Below, in pieces: positions 46,597 through 57,623 of a stretch of 64,000 nucleotides of DNA; the stretch's first letter is position 1; each line of letters opens with the position of its first letter. A model generated the notes under the pieces. That model searched no databases. It was not told where the DNA came from and saw only the letters and a program-made list of their open reading frames with translations. Source of the stretch: Mesostigma viride (taxonomy: Eukaryota; Streptophyta; Mesostigmatophyceae; Mesostigmatales; Mesostigmataceae); assembly GCA_009746045.1 (NCBI GenBank), contig RPFO01000127.1, forward strand, positions 1,291,538 to 1,355,537, written 5' to 3'. Position numbers and translations under genes: made by a program.

Positions 46597-46729
46597 AAGG
46601 AGACAAACCAGCGCAAGCCAGAAATCGGGAGAATCCGGACCATGGTAGCTCGAGCCAGCCGTTATCTTGTCCGCGTGTTCGAGTCGTTTGAACAGGATGA
46701 TGAATATGAATGGAGATATGGAAATGTGT
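46597..46729 (+). repeat. Dispersed repeat, copy 4 (left part)
   Basis: Matches 19852-19978 (GAGACAAACCAGCGCAAGCC ... GTGTTCGAGTCGTTTGAA ... GAAATGTGT) and is cut by the LTR retrotransposon. The next segment, GTAGCCTTGTGCATTGAAAT, continues at 56303-56336. Its left side starts with an inverted repeat, GGTTGTCTCCTTGATA / ATCTTAAGGAGACAAACC. Confidence 0.7.
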
Positions 46730-47514
46730 TGTAACGACTAAAAATGATCATCAACATCATCCACAGTCCAATATGAAAGATCTTTTACCTGGGTTGCTTT
46801 CTTGAGTCGCAGAACTTCAAGTATCCGAGCAACGTTGAGATGGAAATTCCACAGCACGTGATTTAGGGAATCACAACCCCTTGTAGACACAAAGACAAGC
46901 TCGTGTATAGACGACCTCTGTGGAACTGAAGGACGTCTATAGCCAAGGGGCTCTTATGAATGGACAACAAAGACAAGCTTTATTATACCATGGTGAATCA
47001 AAACCAACGTCCCAACAATTAAAATGGCGACCCCACGTCCTTGATATCGACGTGCTTGTCGAACTTGCTCCAACCTTAGCCTGAAGAGAACCAATCAGAA
47101 TCATGGAATTCTATACAAGATCTTCGTATCCATCCTAGTCACACAAAACAGAACAACACCACACACAGCCTGGCAGAATCTTTCCATGAGATCCTAAATC
47201 TGTCGTAAGCACTGAAGTCCCAAAGGAGCATTTAAGACTCAATAGTACCAACTAACAAACTACAACCCCACGTGGATCAGGCCACGACCAATGAGGGCTC
47301 CTATCAGTAGTACCAACCAACAAACTACAACCCTACGTGGATCAGGCCACGACCAATGAGGGTTCCTATCAGTTGGTTGACAAAGTATCAGCTCCAAGTA
47401 CCATCGTCTTAGAAACCTCATAACTTTCTCAATACTGATCCAAAAGTCCTCGAATAAAAGCCAAACATTCACAAAACAAAGGATGTAACAACAAAGTCAT
47501 TTTTGCTTGTTACA
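46730..47514 (-). repeat. LTR (3' LTR in element orientation)
   Basis: Bounded by TGTAACG and TTGTTACA. It contains a 60-bp tandem duplication (CAACAAACTACAACCCTACG / GTGGATCAGGCCACGACCAA units at 47261-47375). It has a 6-bp insertion at about 47018-47024 relative to the other LTR. The shared minus-strand frame (47260-47472) is part of the LTR and not a gene. Confidence 0.93.
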
Positions 47515-47908
47515 TATCTCCCCCTCAAAACTGGACCTCCCAGGTCCAATAGCCAACTCTTGAAGGCAGAGGAACATTGAACAGAAATCCACCATCTCTT
47601 GGGAAAAGCAGATGGGTTTTTTCATCCCTGGAAACAGGGCCTCCTATCTCATAAACATCTAGTCACAGGTCTCTACAGCAGACAAGTCACTACCTTATCT
47701 ACTATAAATCCAGATAAACACATCTCAAAAGACAAGGTCTTCCATTCAGCATCCTGGAACCTGGAACTCTGGACTGGAACATCAGAACTGGACTGGAGCC
47801 CCCCCCCCCATCATCCATCCTGGAATCCCCCCCTCACACCACAATCCAAAGCACCTTCCATGCTCTTCCCCCATCCTTCCCCATCCTCTTCCTTCTCAAC
47901 TCTGTTCT

Positions 47909-48598
47909 TCACAGGCTATACCAATCCCCATTCACGCCATCCTTGCCCTTGGTCCCAAACAAGGGAAACTGCTCCACCATGTGAACCAAGTCTGGCCAGT
48001 TCCTGCTGACCTGCAGCACCATGCACGTCTCAGCAGCCCCTGCTGCCATCTGGGCAACATAACGCAGGCATGTCCCTGGGTAGGAGAGAAGCACCACAGA
48101 CTGGCTCTCAGGATCCATCACCCAAGTAGAAGATGTCTTGTGCCTGCTCACCCATGACCTGTACGCCCACCAGAACTGGAGAAAGGTCTTGACCACTGAC
48201 CACTTAGCACCTATCAAAGGCACCAACACCCTCAATGGGGTCAGACGAACCTTGAGCTCCATGGTGTACTTAGGCAACCCTGGGCTGCAGAAAAGGTTGG
48301 ATGTCTCCAAAGGGAAGCACCCCTTGACCGAGCTGGAAGAAGAAGAAACCAAGTCAAAGTCTCCCTGCTGAACTGAAAACTCCAACAACTCCATGTAGGA
48401 GGCCTCACCCATGCTCACTGGCTTGAACTGCATGAAGGCTCCTTTCAAAGCCTCAGGCAAGGTGGTCAACATATCCTGCACCTCTGCAGGTCTCATGTCA
48501 ATCTCAGGTCCTGGAGTCAAGGCAAACATCCTGTGCAACAGGTGGCCCACAAAAGGAGAGCCAATCTCATACAGACGTGCATGCAGGACATGAACCAC
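47909..48598 (-). CDS. Unidentified 229-aa protein near the 3' LTR
   Basis: An uninterrupted ATG-initiated frame in the element sense strand, between the pol relic and the 3' LTR, where extra or env-like genes usually sit. Visible features: RPAEVQDMLTTLPEALKGAF, a Ser run (VSSSSSSVKG), LKVRLTPLRVLVPLIGAKWS and a Trp-rich middle (FLQFWWAYRSWVSRH). No signal peptide, membrane segment or zinc knuckle is obvious. It is not recognised. Its intactness in an otherwise broken element is unusual; a chance frame cannot be excluded. Confidence 0.45.
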   Translation of the reverse strand: MVHVLHARLYEIGSPFVGHLLHRMFALTPGPEIDMRPAEVQDMLTTLPEALKGAFMQFKPVSMGEASYMELLEFSVQQGDFDLVSSSSSSVKGCFPLETSNLFCSPGLPKYTMELKVRLTPLRVLVPLIGAKWSVVKTFLQFWWAYRSWVSRHKTSSTWVMDPESQSVVLLSYPGTCLRYVAQMAAGAAETCMVLQVSRNWPDLVHMVEQFPLFGTKGKDGVNGDWYSL

Positions 48599-49246
48599 GT
48601 GTCTTAATCATACCAGGAATCAAGCCCTAGGTGAACCACTCCATATGTCGAGGGTACAACACAGAAGTCACTCTCCATGTGCCATCCAAGCTCAAATCCC
48701 CTCAACCATCCTCAGAAACTGGTCACCAAAATCTGGATGTCATCTCAGCTTAGTCCAACCAAACTCCCACCAGAGTCCATCCCACTCAACTCAGATCCCC
48801 GTCGGATTCAATGAGTCCACATGAATCCAAGAAGGAGTAAACAGGATCAAGGCACCTAAGCCAAACAAGGCGAGGCCACTCCATGTTCTGGGACACCACC
48901 CTCCCTCAGCTAGAGTCCACGGGTGAAAGACAAGCCTGACATTCCCAGGGATAACGGGTCATCCACAGGGATCCATGCCACGAAATACTGACAACTCTCA
49001 CTGCTTGATCAGGGCAGGAAGCAGAGTGTCATGTAGCAAGGCTAACCCTCTATACAGCCAACCCCCCATAACTAACTGGGCTGCCAGGGTCCAAGGCTCA
49101 TCAAAGCTAGTCACCACAGCACACCCAAAGATTCCAGCCCTTCTCAAGGGAAGAGGTAGTCAGGGACAGATGCTGTATCACCACAACAGAGTGGCAGGTA
49201 ACCGAGCCATAATAAATCCCCAATCCATCCCAACTGGGGACCTCCC

Positions 49247-49606
49247 TCAGATCACCAACAGGTCATAGCAGGCTGGATGGATTCCAAGAATGCTCAATCC
49301 TAACACAGGGGCTGGCGTGAGCTTCTGCTGCAGCAAGTCCAAGGCCTGCTGACACCCGTCAGTCCACGCAAACTGGAACGAGGAAACGTCAACAGCGCCC
49401 CAGGTGGAAGTGCAGTCACCAAGAGGCAGGAGCAATCCAGCAGGAAGACGTTGCCAACAGGGTCGCCTCAGGAAGAGCAAGGGTATCTCAGAAGTACACC
49501 CATGATGAAGAGAGGCCGTGGACAGGGTTGTCACCAGTGGGTACCCGTCAGCAGGTTGGGGTGGTGCCACAAAGCACAGCCAAAATAGCCCACCGATGGC
49601 CAGCAA
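49247..49606 (-). pseudogene. Ty3/Gypsy-like pol remnant (RT/RNase H junction)
   Basis: The peptide FQFAWTDGCQQALDLLQQKL then TPAPVLGL matches the pattern F-x-W-T/S...Q-A-F-x-x-L-K-x-x-L-x-x-A-P-V-L at the RT-RNase H junction of Ty3/Gypsy elements. Upstream and downstream catalytic motifs are not intact in any frame. This is the main evidence that the LTR element derives from the Gypsy group. Confidence 0.6.
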
Positions 49607-51970
49607 AATCAGGATACCACATAGTCAGGGATCTATGAGGTGAGCCCGACAGGATGAACTGAAATCCCAGGGTGAATCCACGCTATGATCCTCACAGATC
49701 TCCTCCCCACCAGAACAAATTCCCCCCCTCCAGCCGCACCCAAGGAGTGAGAGTGAGGTAAAGCCACATCTCCTTAGTAGCTAGTACACTCAAACCCATA
49801 GCCAGTGGCCTATGATAATCACAAGGCACACTATTTCTCCATAAGATGCCTGGGAAAACCATCCACAGCCTTGAGAGGGATAGCAGAAGATCAGTAATGC
49901 CTCACCAGCATTATGAACGGTATGCCCCAACTTGTAAATCGTAGCACACGCTACCTCCATGCAAGGGTTAGATGCAGCCCAATCCCCTGCACGCCCGGCT
50001 TCCCACACAAATCCCCCTCAGCATAACTGGTAAACTGGAGACTACCAGCATGCCTAATAATTCCACCCCTCTGCGTAGAATAAGCTGTAATAATCCTGGT
50101 ATCAGCTTCCCAAGATTGACAGCATGACCTAGCAGGAAGAAACGCCATGGATACGCATGAAGACAGAGGCCCAGCCAACCAGAGAAGGGTGGGGGAGGCA
50201 AGTCTCTCAGCCCACTAAACCACTGGTGGCCTGCAGGGTCGCTCTATTAAGACGTCCTATGCACCTCATGACCAGAGATGGGGTGGGAACTACAGCAAAG
50301 TGTCCAAGACAGAGTTGCATACAAGGCAGCTTGAGAGCAGACTGAAAGCAATCACCAATCAGCCAACTGATGTGCCCAAGCTTGGCAGGGCCCCAGCAAC
50401 AACATCACTCCCCGCAACCATCCAGGTGGCACTACCATGCAAGGTAATGTGGGCATTAGGATCGAAGGAGCCCAAGACAAGGTTGCACAAGTAGGGCAGC
50501 GTAAGGGTATGCTGGATGAGGCCATCAGTCATCAAACAGATACCCCTCAGCTTGGCAGGGCCCTAGCAAGTAAACTGAACCATGTCCCCCTAGTCAAAGC
50601 ATGGAAAGTAGTATCCATGTCCGTGGACCACGTAGACTGCCAAATGGTATTAATGTCAGTGTACCACGGATACTGATGCACATGAGGCAGGTTGTAAGGG
50701 TGGTAGAGGGCTGAATGGGTCCCCCGACTAACCCACACCTCTAAGCTCATGTGAGCCCCTGCCCATCACCAAGTAGTCCAACTCCTCAATTAAGAGTCAA
50801 CGGAGTGGGCACCATTGTCATCACTGTCATGCCAAAGATTCCAGCCGGCCCCACAGTTGTAGCTCCGTTGATCCCGCCCATCATCCAACCCAAAGGACAT
50901 CCTACCCATGCAAACATGATGCCAGACCCCCCGTGCAAGCAGTCCCATTCATACAACCATCATGATGTGCAAGCAATCAGCTCAAGGGCGGATGGTGTAC
51001 TATCAAGACAACAAGCCATCCTGGCACCATGCAAGCAAGGATAGGTCCATAGCAGGGCAAAGCAAGGGTAGGAGGTTACTCATCTGCACAAGGCTGGCTT
51101 GATGTCCACCAGCAGGCAGGACCCAGCACTGCGTCAGGAGCAGGCACCAGCATTACAGATACTCGTCACTTGGGCGTCCCCAAGTCACCAGAGTCGCCAG
51201 CGGCCACCATGCAGTGCTTGCAGTCGCCACCACGAGTGCTCTCAGGCCCCACCATGAGTGCTGGTAGTCGCCACCAGGAGTGCTGGCACTCGTCACCATG
51301 AGTGCTTGCAGTTGCCACCAACAGCACTAGTCCACTACCAGGGTACTCTCCAACGTAGCCTCCATGCACCATGCCCGCCATAGACATGTTCCCAATCCCC
51401 CACTGGCCCCAAGCCCCCAATAGGCTACTGCCACCACGCCCAATCAGCGTTGGACCACCCCCACATGTGGGTATCCAACACAGCTGTTGCCTGACTGGAC
51501 AACCAAGACTAGCTGCTTGCGCCGATCACGCTATGGGGAAGTGACTAAGCTGCTTTAAGGAGGCCTGGGACGGACACCAATGAGCCTGGCTCCAGAAGCT
51601 GCTTGGAAGAAGGACCACATGCTGTCAACTGCCCGGACTAAACGTCAATCAGGCTGCAGGAAGGAGCCAGCACTCTTCACTATGGCACTCATAAAAACTG
51701 CCTAGTAGGCAAGCCACAGACTGCCAACCTATTAAGAGAGCAGACTCGAACAGGGCTACTACCAAGTGCCAGGTAGCCAGAACTCCTAAGCCGGAGGAGC
51801 ACAAGGGCCTGAGGTGGTCTAACAGCCAGCAGAATTGCCCAAAAGTCGAAAAAATGGGCCTAAAAATGCCTTGACCAGTGTCAAAAATTCTGATCTGAGA
51901 ACTATATCAGATATATTCACAGATAAGAACTATGACAGCAGCCCTGGTGTCCATACTTGCTGTCCTAGTG
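49607..51970 (-). other. Degraded interior of the LTR element
   Basis: No intact gag-pol. There is frequent local repetition (CAGGGCCCCAGCAA / CAGGGCCCTAGCAA; GTCGCCACCA...GAGTGCT repeated five times at about 51190-51310, giving short tandem units). Short frames on either strand have no recognisable motif. Confidence 0.5.
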
Positions 51971-51978
51971 CACCTCCT

Positions 51979-53594
51979 CAGAGTGCAATCGTACGTTATA
52001 CGCGTTATACGGTCACGGTGGAGTATAATGTATAATACGGTATAATACGGTATAATACGGTATAATACGGTATTATACGTTTTCGTACGGACACACTCAG
52101 AATACTCTGATTTTACACATTTTAAGACACCCACCATCAATCCACATGTTTTTAACACTGTTTTGGACATAATCCAAGGTTGCCCTACCCTCGGCTATAC
52201 TCTATACGGTGGATATTGTGGACACGATCGATATATTGCATGTAATACTGAGAATGTAAACGTGCGCATGCATAATTGTGTGCATGTGTATAACTGTATA
52301 TATGTGGCTTTATATTGGTTATGTTTACTTGGGTGCCTTCACTTTGATGCAAGTAATTATATATGGTAAAAAGGCCAGCAATAACTAGGGGACCGTGCAG
52401 TGGGCCAGCAAGGGGCCAACATGTTAAACATGGCTAAACAGGTGGGGATGTGATAATAAGTAACTCACATATTCTCACCTTCCATACAACAACCTTGTTT
52501 TCCAGCAGGCTGAAGAGCATGACAGGCGTCTATGAGCTCGCCAGCTCCTTGCAACGGTGATGCCGCTCCCAGGCAGCTAGGGTCCTTGACTACGCAATAT
52601 AGAATGTCTACCGTGTGAAAACCTCCATACAGGAAGCGTAGCAAAGCCAGATAACTGCCCGATCAATTCTGGGTAGCTTTAGGAAGCATGGCATACGCAG
52701 CGTAAGGAAAACCATTGAAAGCTGCGGAAAATCTGATAGCACAACTGCAACAAGTGGAGAACAAAATAGCAAGAAAAACCCAGAAACGGCGCAAAAAGTT
52801 TCATGCCAGGTTCATTAAGAGCGCAAACAGACTGGGCGGTGACATGCGGCAAATCAACGTACCACGGCCGGCATTATTTCCTACCCAGGCGCGCAAGAAA
52901 AGCCAGCCAGCCATGGATGGATTAACCGCGGATCGCGCAGGCCTGAACGAAATCATTTTAGAAATGACAGGAAATGGCCGCAGATCGAAGATGCTTAGGT
53001 TATTTTCATGGTGTCCGTTACTAAACGCCTCTTGCTGCATCAAAATAACCCACGAATGTCGAGTTCTACCGTCGCAGGCACACATGCTAGATTATTCATC
53101 GCGGCCAAATTGACGTTGGATGAGACCCCCGTGCAAATCTGTACCAACAAAGGCAGCGAATTTGCAAATAGTGCAGATCTTGCTATGAAACATCATAATA
53201 GAACATCACTTTTAACCATCGGCTTAATTTTTTCGCCTGTCGCCCGCCGGATTAGCCATATTTTAACGGAACGCACGTCGCCATGGCCACCTCCGCACGG
53301 TGCGCGCACTGTGCACCACAATGTCAAAATAAGATCGCGTCGAGTTCAGACGGGTCAGTACTTATAGTAGAGATACGAAATCTGTGGCTTCAAATCGTTG
53401 CCCTGTCGTTCTGGCATCCTAGCCGCGCAAAACGTAAAAAAAACGCGGAAAACACGGCATCATACGGTATAATACGGTATTATACGTCATTATACGCTAA
53501 AACGTATTATAACGTATGAATCATACGCTCAAAGCCAGCGTATTACGTATTATACCGTATTATACCGTATTATACGGCGTATGATTGCACTCTG
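51979..53594. mobile_element. hAT-like non-autonomous DNA transposon
   Basis: Terminal inverted repeats CAGAGTGCAATCGTACG (left) and CAGAGTGCAATCATACG (right, read inward). A perfect 8-bp target duplication, CACCTCCT, lies at 51971-51978 and 53595-53602. An 8-bp duplication and CAG-G-like ends fit the hAT superfamily. Subterminal arrays of TATAATACGG and its complement lie at 52030-52080 and 53460-53580. The interior has no hAT dimerisation domain or transposase; the frame at 52715-53113 (basic, KTQKRRKKFHARFIKSANR) is unidentified. It is inserted in the LTR element, so it is younger than that element's family but was not necessarily inserted at this locus. Confidence 0.9.
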
Positions 53595-55503
53595 CACCTC
53601 CTAGGCCCAACAGGGACCATCTGCCAACAAGCAGTGGTAACCATCCCGTCCTGGGAGAAGTAAATGCGTGGTCACAATGGTCTGGCGCCGGTAAGGGCCC
53701 CAACTGGCAAGTGACCCACACCCCACTTGTGAAGGGACATTGTCAAGCAAGTGGTCCACCCCCTCTGGGAACATGTGTCAAAGGACACCGTCTAGCAAGT
53801 GGGCAACCCATGCAAGAGACACCTGGCAACTCATGGGTGCACGTGTGATACCCTCTAGGGGACAACCCACTGCAGGTATCCCGATGTCCCCTGATGTGGT
53901 GGCATCTACCATGCCATACGCCTCCATGATAGCATCTGGCACCCTTTTGGCAGACCTGGGATATCCACTCCCCCGCAGAAATTTTCTCAGGGTAACTAGA
54001 CACAGCTGTCCCAGTATGATAGTGGAAACCCCGTAAATGCTGTTGTTCTGCCCTGGCATGTGTGATGCCGTCTGGAAATTACATTGCAGACATCCAGGAT
54101 GTCCACTCCCCCGCAAAAAATTGCTCAGGGTAACCAGACGTAGCTGCCACCAATCTGGACAACTCCTAGGGAGCTCGCCCTACCCATAGTACCATGATGC
54201 TAGTGGGAACAACACAAATGCCGTTGTTCTCCTCCCCACCAAAACCAAACCACCATACACGTGGGAGGAACCAAAGCTCAACCTAGAACGCCTCCACTGT
54301 CATGATGCTCAACAAGAAAAGGAAGAGTTTCCCCCACAACTGAAACAAATGTTTGGCGACGCGTGAATTAAGGACGTGCCACAGTCCTTAAACAGCAAGG
54401 GTAGGCTGCCCATGCACCGAAGAAAAGGATCCTGAAAGATTGTCAAGTGAGTGCAAAAGGAACCTTGCGTAAAAAGGCAGCCCTGAATCCCTACTGTCCG
54501 CTCATCCGGGGCCACCCTCAAAAGACACGAGGTGTAACGTGAGCCACACCGTAAAAATGTCGTCAAGGAAAAGCAGCACCGGGAAAAAAAACAACCTTAG
54601 ACGGCGACGTCGTCAGGCGGTCGCGGTGGTGGTCGTGCGTGCAGCCGCAACCCGGAAACCGGGTGATAGGTGCCGTCGGCAGCAACATTGCGTCGGCTCA
54701 GCCATAACCCGTAGCGCCATGTCAGCCTGGCCGAAAACAGAGCCTGCAGGGAAAAAAGACAGCTCCTAGCAGGATTCTGTAGCCGGACCTGCTGAGCTAC
54801 TGGCCCAACACTCCGCATTGCCCTGCTCGAAACGTAGCAACACTTGCGTAATGCCGATATATAAAGATGTTTGGAGCTAGGCAGAGACTGCGGCGTCAGC
54901 AGCCACGACAGACAGGGCGGTGGTCGGACTTCAGCACGATGCGGCCAGCCAGCCGAAAGCCCGTAAGTAAGGACGCTTGTCAATGAAATATTGCACGAAT
55001 TTAAAGAAAGGGACGGTGACTTAGTGGTGCGTTAATAATGGCTTATGCAACACCCTTTTCTAGGGAGAGGTGAAGGAGAAGAAGTTCGCCCACACCTGGT
55101 TCCGTAAGGATGAAGGTGATTGTGTAACCCGCCTCACTTCAGTCATAGAAGTACGATTGAAATTGAGTTGACGCCGTGGAGTATGAGTAGTTGTCTCAGC
55201 ACCTTCCCTAGCAATGGGTTCCAGAGATGATGACGGATCTCCCAAACCTTGATTAGTAGGGGGTAAAGGTGATTGTGTCTTCGAACTACTCATACTTCCA
55301 CATGGAGTCGCGATCGTCTGCCTAGTAGAGACAACGGTTACGGCTGACTTCTAGTGTTACAGAGCAAGACAGTCACATCAGGATGTGTCTCAGTCTGTAA
55401 CACCGTAAGTTTTCCGCAACTCTATGAATCTTCTCGGATGACAGACATCTGATCAACGTTGTACTACCCGGAAGGTTGCGACTTCAAGAGAAACACCAAA
55501 GTA
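53595..55503 (-). other. LTR-element leader / gag region, degraded
   Basis: In element orientation this is the 5' part after the PBS. A 77-codon frame (55293-55060, MSSSKTQSPLPPTNQ...) begins about 210 bases past the PBS and could be a gag start. It ends soon after. A second minus frame, 54983-54597, is not recognisable. Tandem-like blocks (CCACTCCCCCGCA / CTCAGGGTAAC) repeat at 53965-54000 and 54105-54140. Confidence 0.4.
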
Positions 55504-55520
55504 GAGACCTCCGATACCAA

Positions 55521-56299
55521 TGTAACGACTAAAAATGATCATCAACATCATCCACAGTCCAATATGAAAGATCTTTTACCTGGGTTGCTTTCTTGAGTCG
55601 CAGAACTTCAAGTATCCGAGCAACGTTGAGATGGAAATTCCACAGCACGTGATTTAGGGAATCACAACCCCTTGTAGACACAAAGACAAGCTCGTGTATA
55701 GACGACCTCTGTGGAACTGAAGGACGTCTATATCCAAGGGGCTCTTATGAATGGACAACAAAGACAAGCTTTATTATACCATGGTGAATCAAAACCAACG
55801 TCCCAACAATGGCGACCCCGCGTCCTTGATATCGACGTGCTTGTCGAACTTGCTCCAACCTTAGCCTGAAGAGAACCAATCAGAATCATGGAATTCTATA
55901 CAAGATCTTCGTATCCATCCTAGTCACACAAAACAGAACAACACCACACACAGCCTGGCAGAATCTTTCCATGAGATCCTAAATCTGTCGTAAGCACTGA
56001 AGTCCCAAAGGAGCATTTAAGACTCAATAGTACCAACTAACAAACTACAACCCCACGTGGATCAGGCCACGACCAATGAGGGCTCCTATCAGTAGTACCA
56101 ACCAACAAACTACAACCCTACGTGGATCAGGCCACGACCAATGAGGGTTCCTATCAGTTGGTTGACAAAGTATCAGCTCCAAGTACCATCGTCTTAGAAA
56201 CCTCATAACTTTCTCAATACTGATCCAAAAGTCCTCGAATAAAAGCCAAACATTCACAAAACAAAGGATGTAACAACAAAGTCATTTTTGCTTGTTACA
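55521..56299 (-). repeat. LTR (5' LTR in element orientation)
   Basis: Same ends and 60-bp internal duplication as the other LTR. It is directly preceded (in + coordinates) by the primer-binding site 55504-55520. It should carry the element promoter, but no clear TATA box was assigned. Confidence 0.93.
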
Positions 56300-56336
56300 T
56301 GTGTAGCCTTGTGCATTGAAATTATGGCTGGCTTAC
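56300..56336 (+). repeat. Dispersed repeat, copy 4 (right part)
   Basis: TGTGTAGCCTTGTGCATTGA... continues the sequence cut at 46729 after the TGTGT duplication, then joins an inverted LINE 3' end at 56337. Confidence 0.7.
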
Positions 56337-57623
56337 AACGTACATGACTCCGTTGGGAGATCATGTAGCACGTATTCCCTTGTTGGATGGGTGGAGGTGG
56401 GCGAAGCCGCGAAAACCGAACTAAGCTAATTAAGGGGAGGTGGCACCCCAAAACCCTTAAAAATTGAACTAAGGTAATAACACTTGAAATTCATTTGCAC
56501 AATGCTGAAATATGATTGCGGGCACTAAATAACATCTCTTGTGAGTTGTCCATGCACTTGTTGGGGGTACTACCCCCAAGTATACGCCAATATTGCGCTA
56601 TAAATAGAAAAAGACGCTAATTAGGGCTGGGTATGCCCCAGCCAATGCACACATTTGTTGGCAACCAAAAATCAACCATTTGTAGTTCCCTGAGTGTGTA
56701 CCTTGCTGAGCTATTTACATCATGGAAATGGCAAAACCTTGAACAGTTATTAATTTTCCCGCAAAACAGGTCTTTTTTTACCGGACATTGGGAATAAACA
56801 TATCATAAACACTTCAGATAAGGCCACAAAATCAAGCGAAAATCCGGCTAACAGGGGGACAGCAGTGGTCCAAGTCCCAGGTCATTCCGACAAGTCTAGC
56901 TCAAGTTATAAGGTTTTGCGTGCTAAAACCTGAACATACGCTAAATGAGGTTTTTCTGTGTATAAGGCCACCTAGACATCATGTTTTCCATCCAAGAAGC
57001 CAAAAAACATGCCCAACTCGATCACACAACATAAGAAAAGGCTAGGCACCTCATCTGCCCTCCCCTGCCCTCAGCATGGCCAGCCTTGCCAGCGTGCGCA
57101 TAGCAACACCATCGCTAGGCATACACGCACCAAGAGAGCATACACTAAGCTCAGCCCAAGGTTACCATGTAAATTTATGCCAAGAACTCAGCAAGTATAC
57201 GTGTAAAAACCTTAGAAATACTGCCCAAGCAATAGAGGCATCTGCAGCCTGCAAACTTGGCAGCAAATCTTACATGTTGTCTGCCAAGCATTCACATCCT
57301 ATCCAGCTTGCCTTGCTGCACACATAGCAGGGAAGTCTTAATGGTTATAGCTCAAGGAAAGCAATGGAAACACCTATCTAATGCAATGCCACTCATGCAG
57401 TATGGCCAGCAAAAGAACCACTCTCACCTTCCTTTCCAATAGGGCAATTTGCTAAGAAGCTGATGCCAGCTTGTTAGCCTCTAGGCACATGCCGGATGTC
57501 GTTCTTAAACAGGCGTGTCAGATCCGGCACATAACAAAGCGTCTGAGCAAGCTCACGTCCAAAGGATTATGGAAAACAAATGTCAACACATTACCAACAA
57601 CTTGACCTCGGCGCATTTAGCAT

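Larger units (their letters stand above)
46730..56299 (-). mobile_element. LTR retrotransposon, minus strand, mostly degraded interior
   Basis: Two LTRs (46730-47514, 785 bp; 55521-56299, 779 bp) run TGTAACGACT...CTTGTTACA with 5-bp target duplications TGTGT (46725-46729, 56300-56304). Orientation is minus. Next to the right LTR is a PBS, TTGGTATCGGAGGTCTC (rc of 55504-55520), resembling initiator-tRNA-Met primer sites. Next to the left LTR is a PPT, TTTTGAGGGGGAGATA (rc of 47515-47530). The LTRs differ by about two substitutions and one 6-bp indel, so insertion is recent. The 8 kb interior has only fragments of pol, a 229-aa frame near the 3' end and a nested hAT-like element, so it is non-autonomous and presumably copied in trans. 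Confidence 0.93.

Noticed and set aside
47260..47472. A 70-aa protein present twice (also 56045-56257)
   Set aside because: It lies entirely in the LTR and is duplicated because the LTR is; no sign of coding use.
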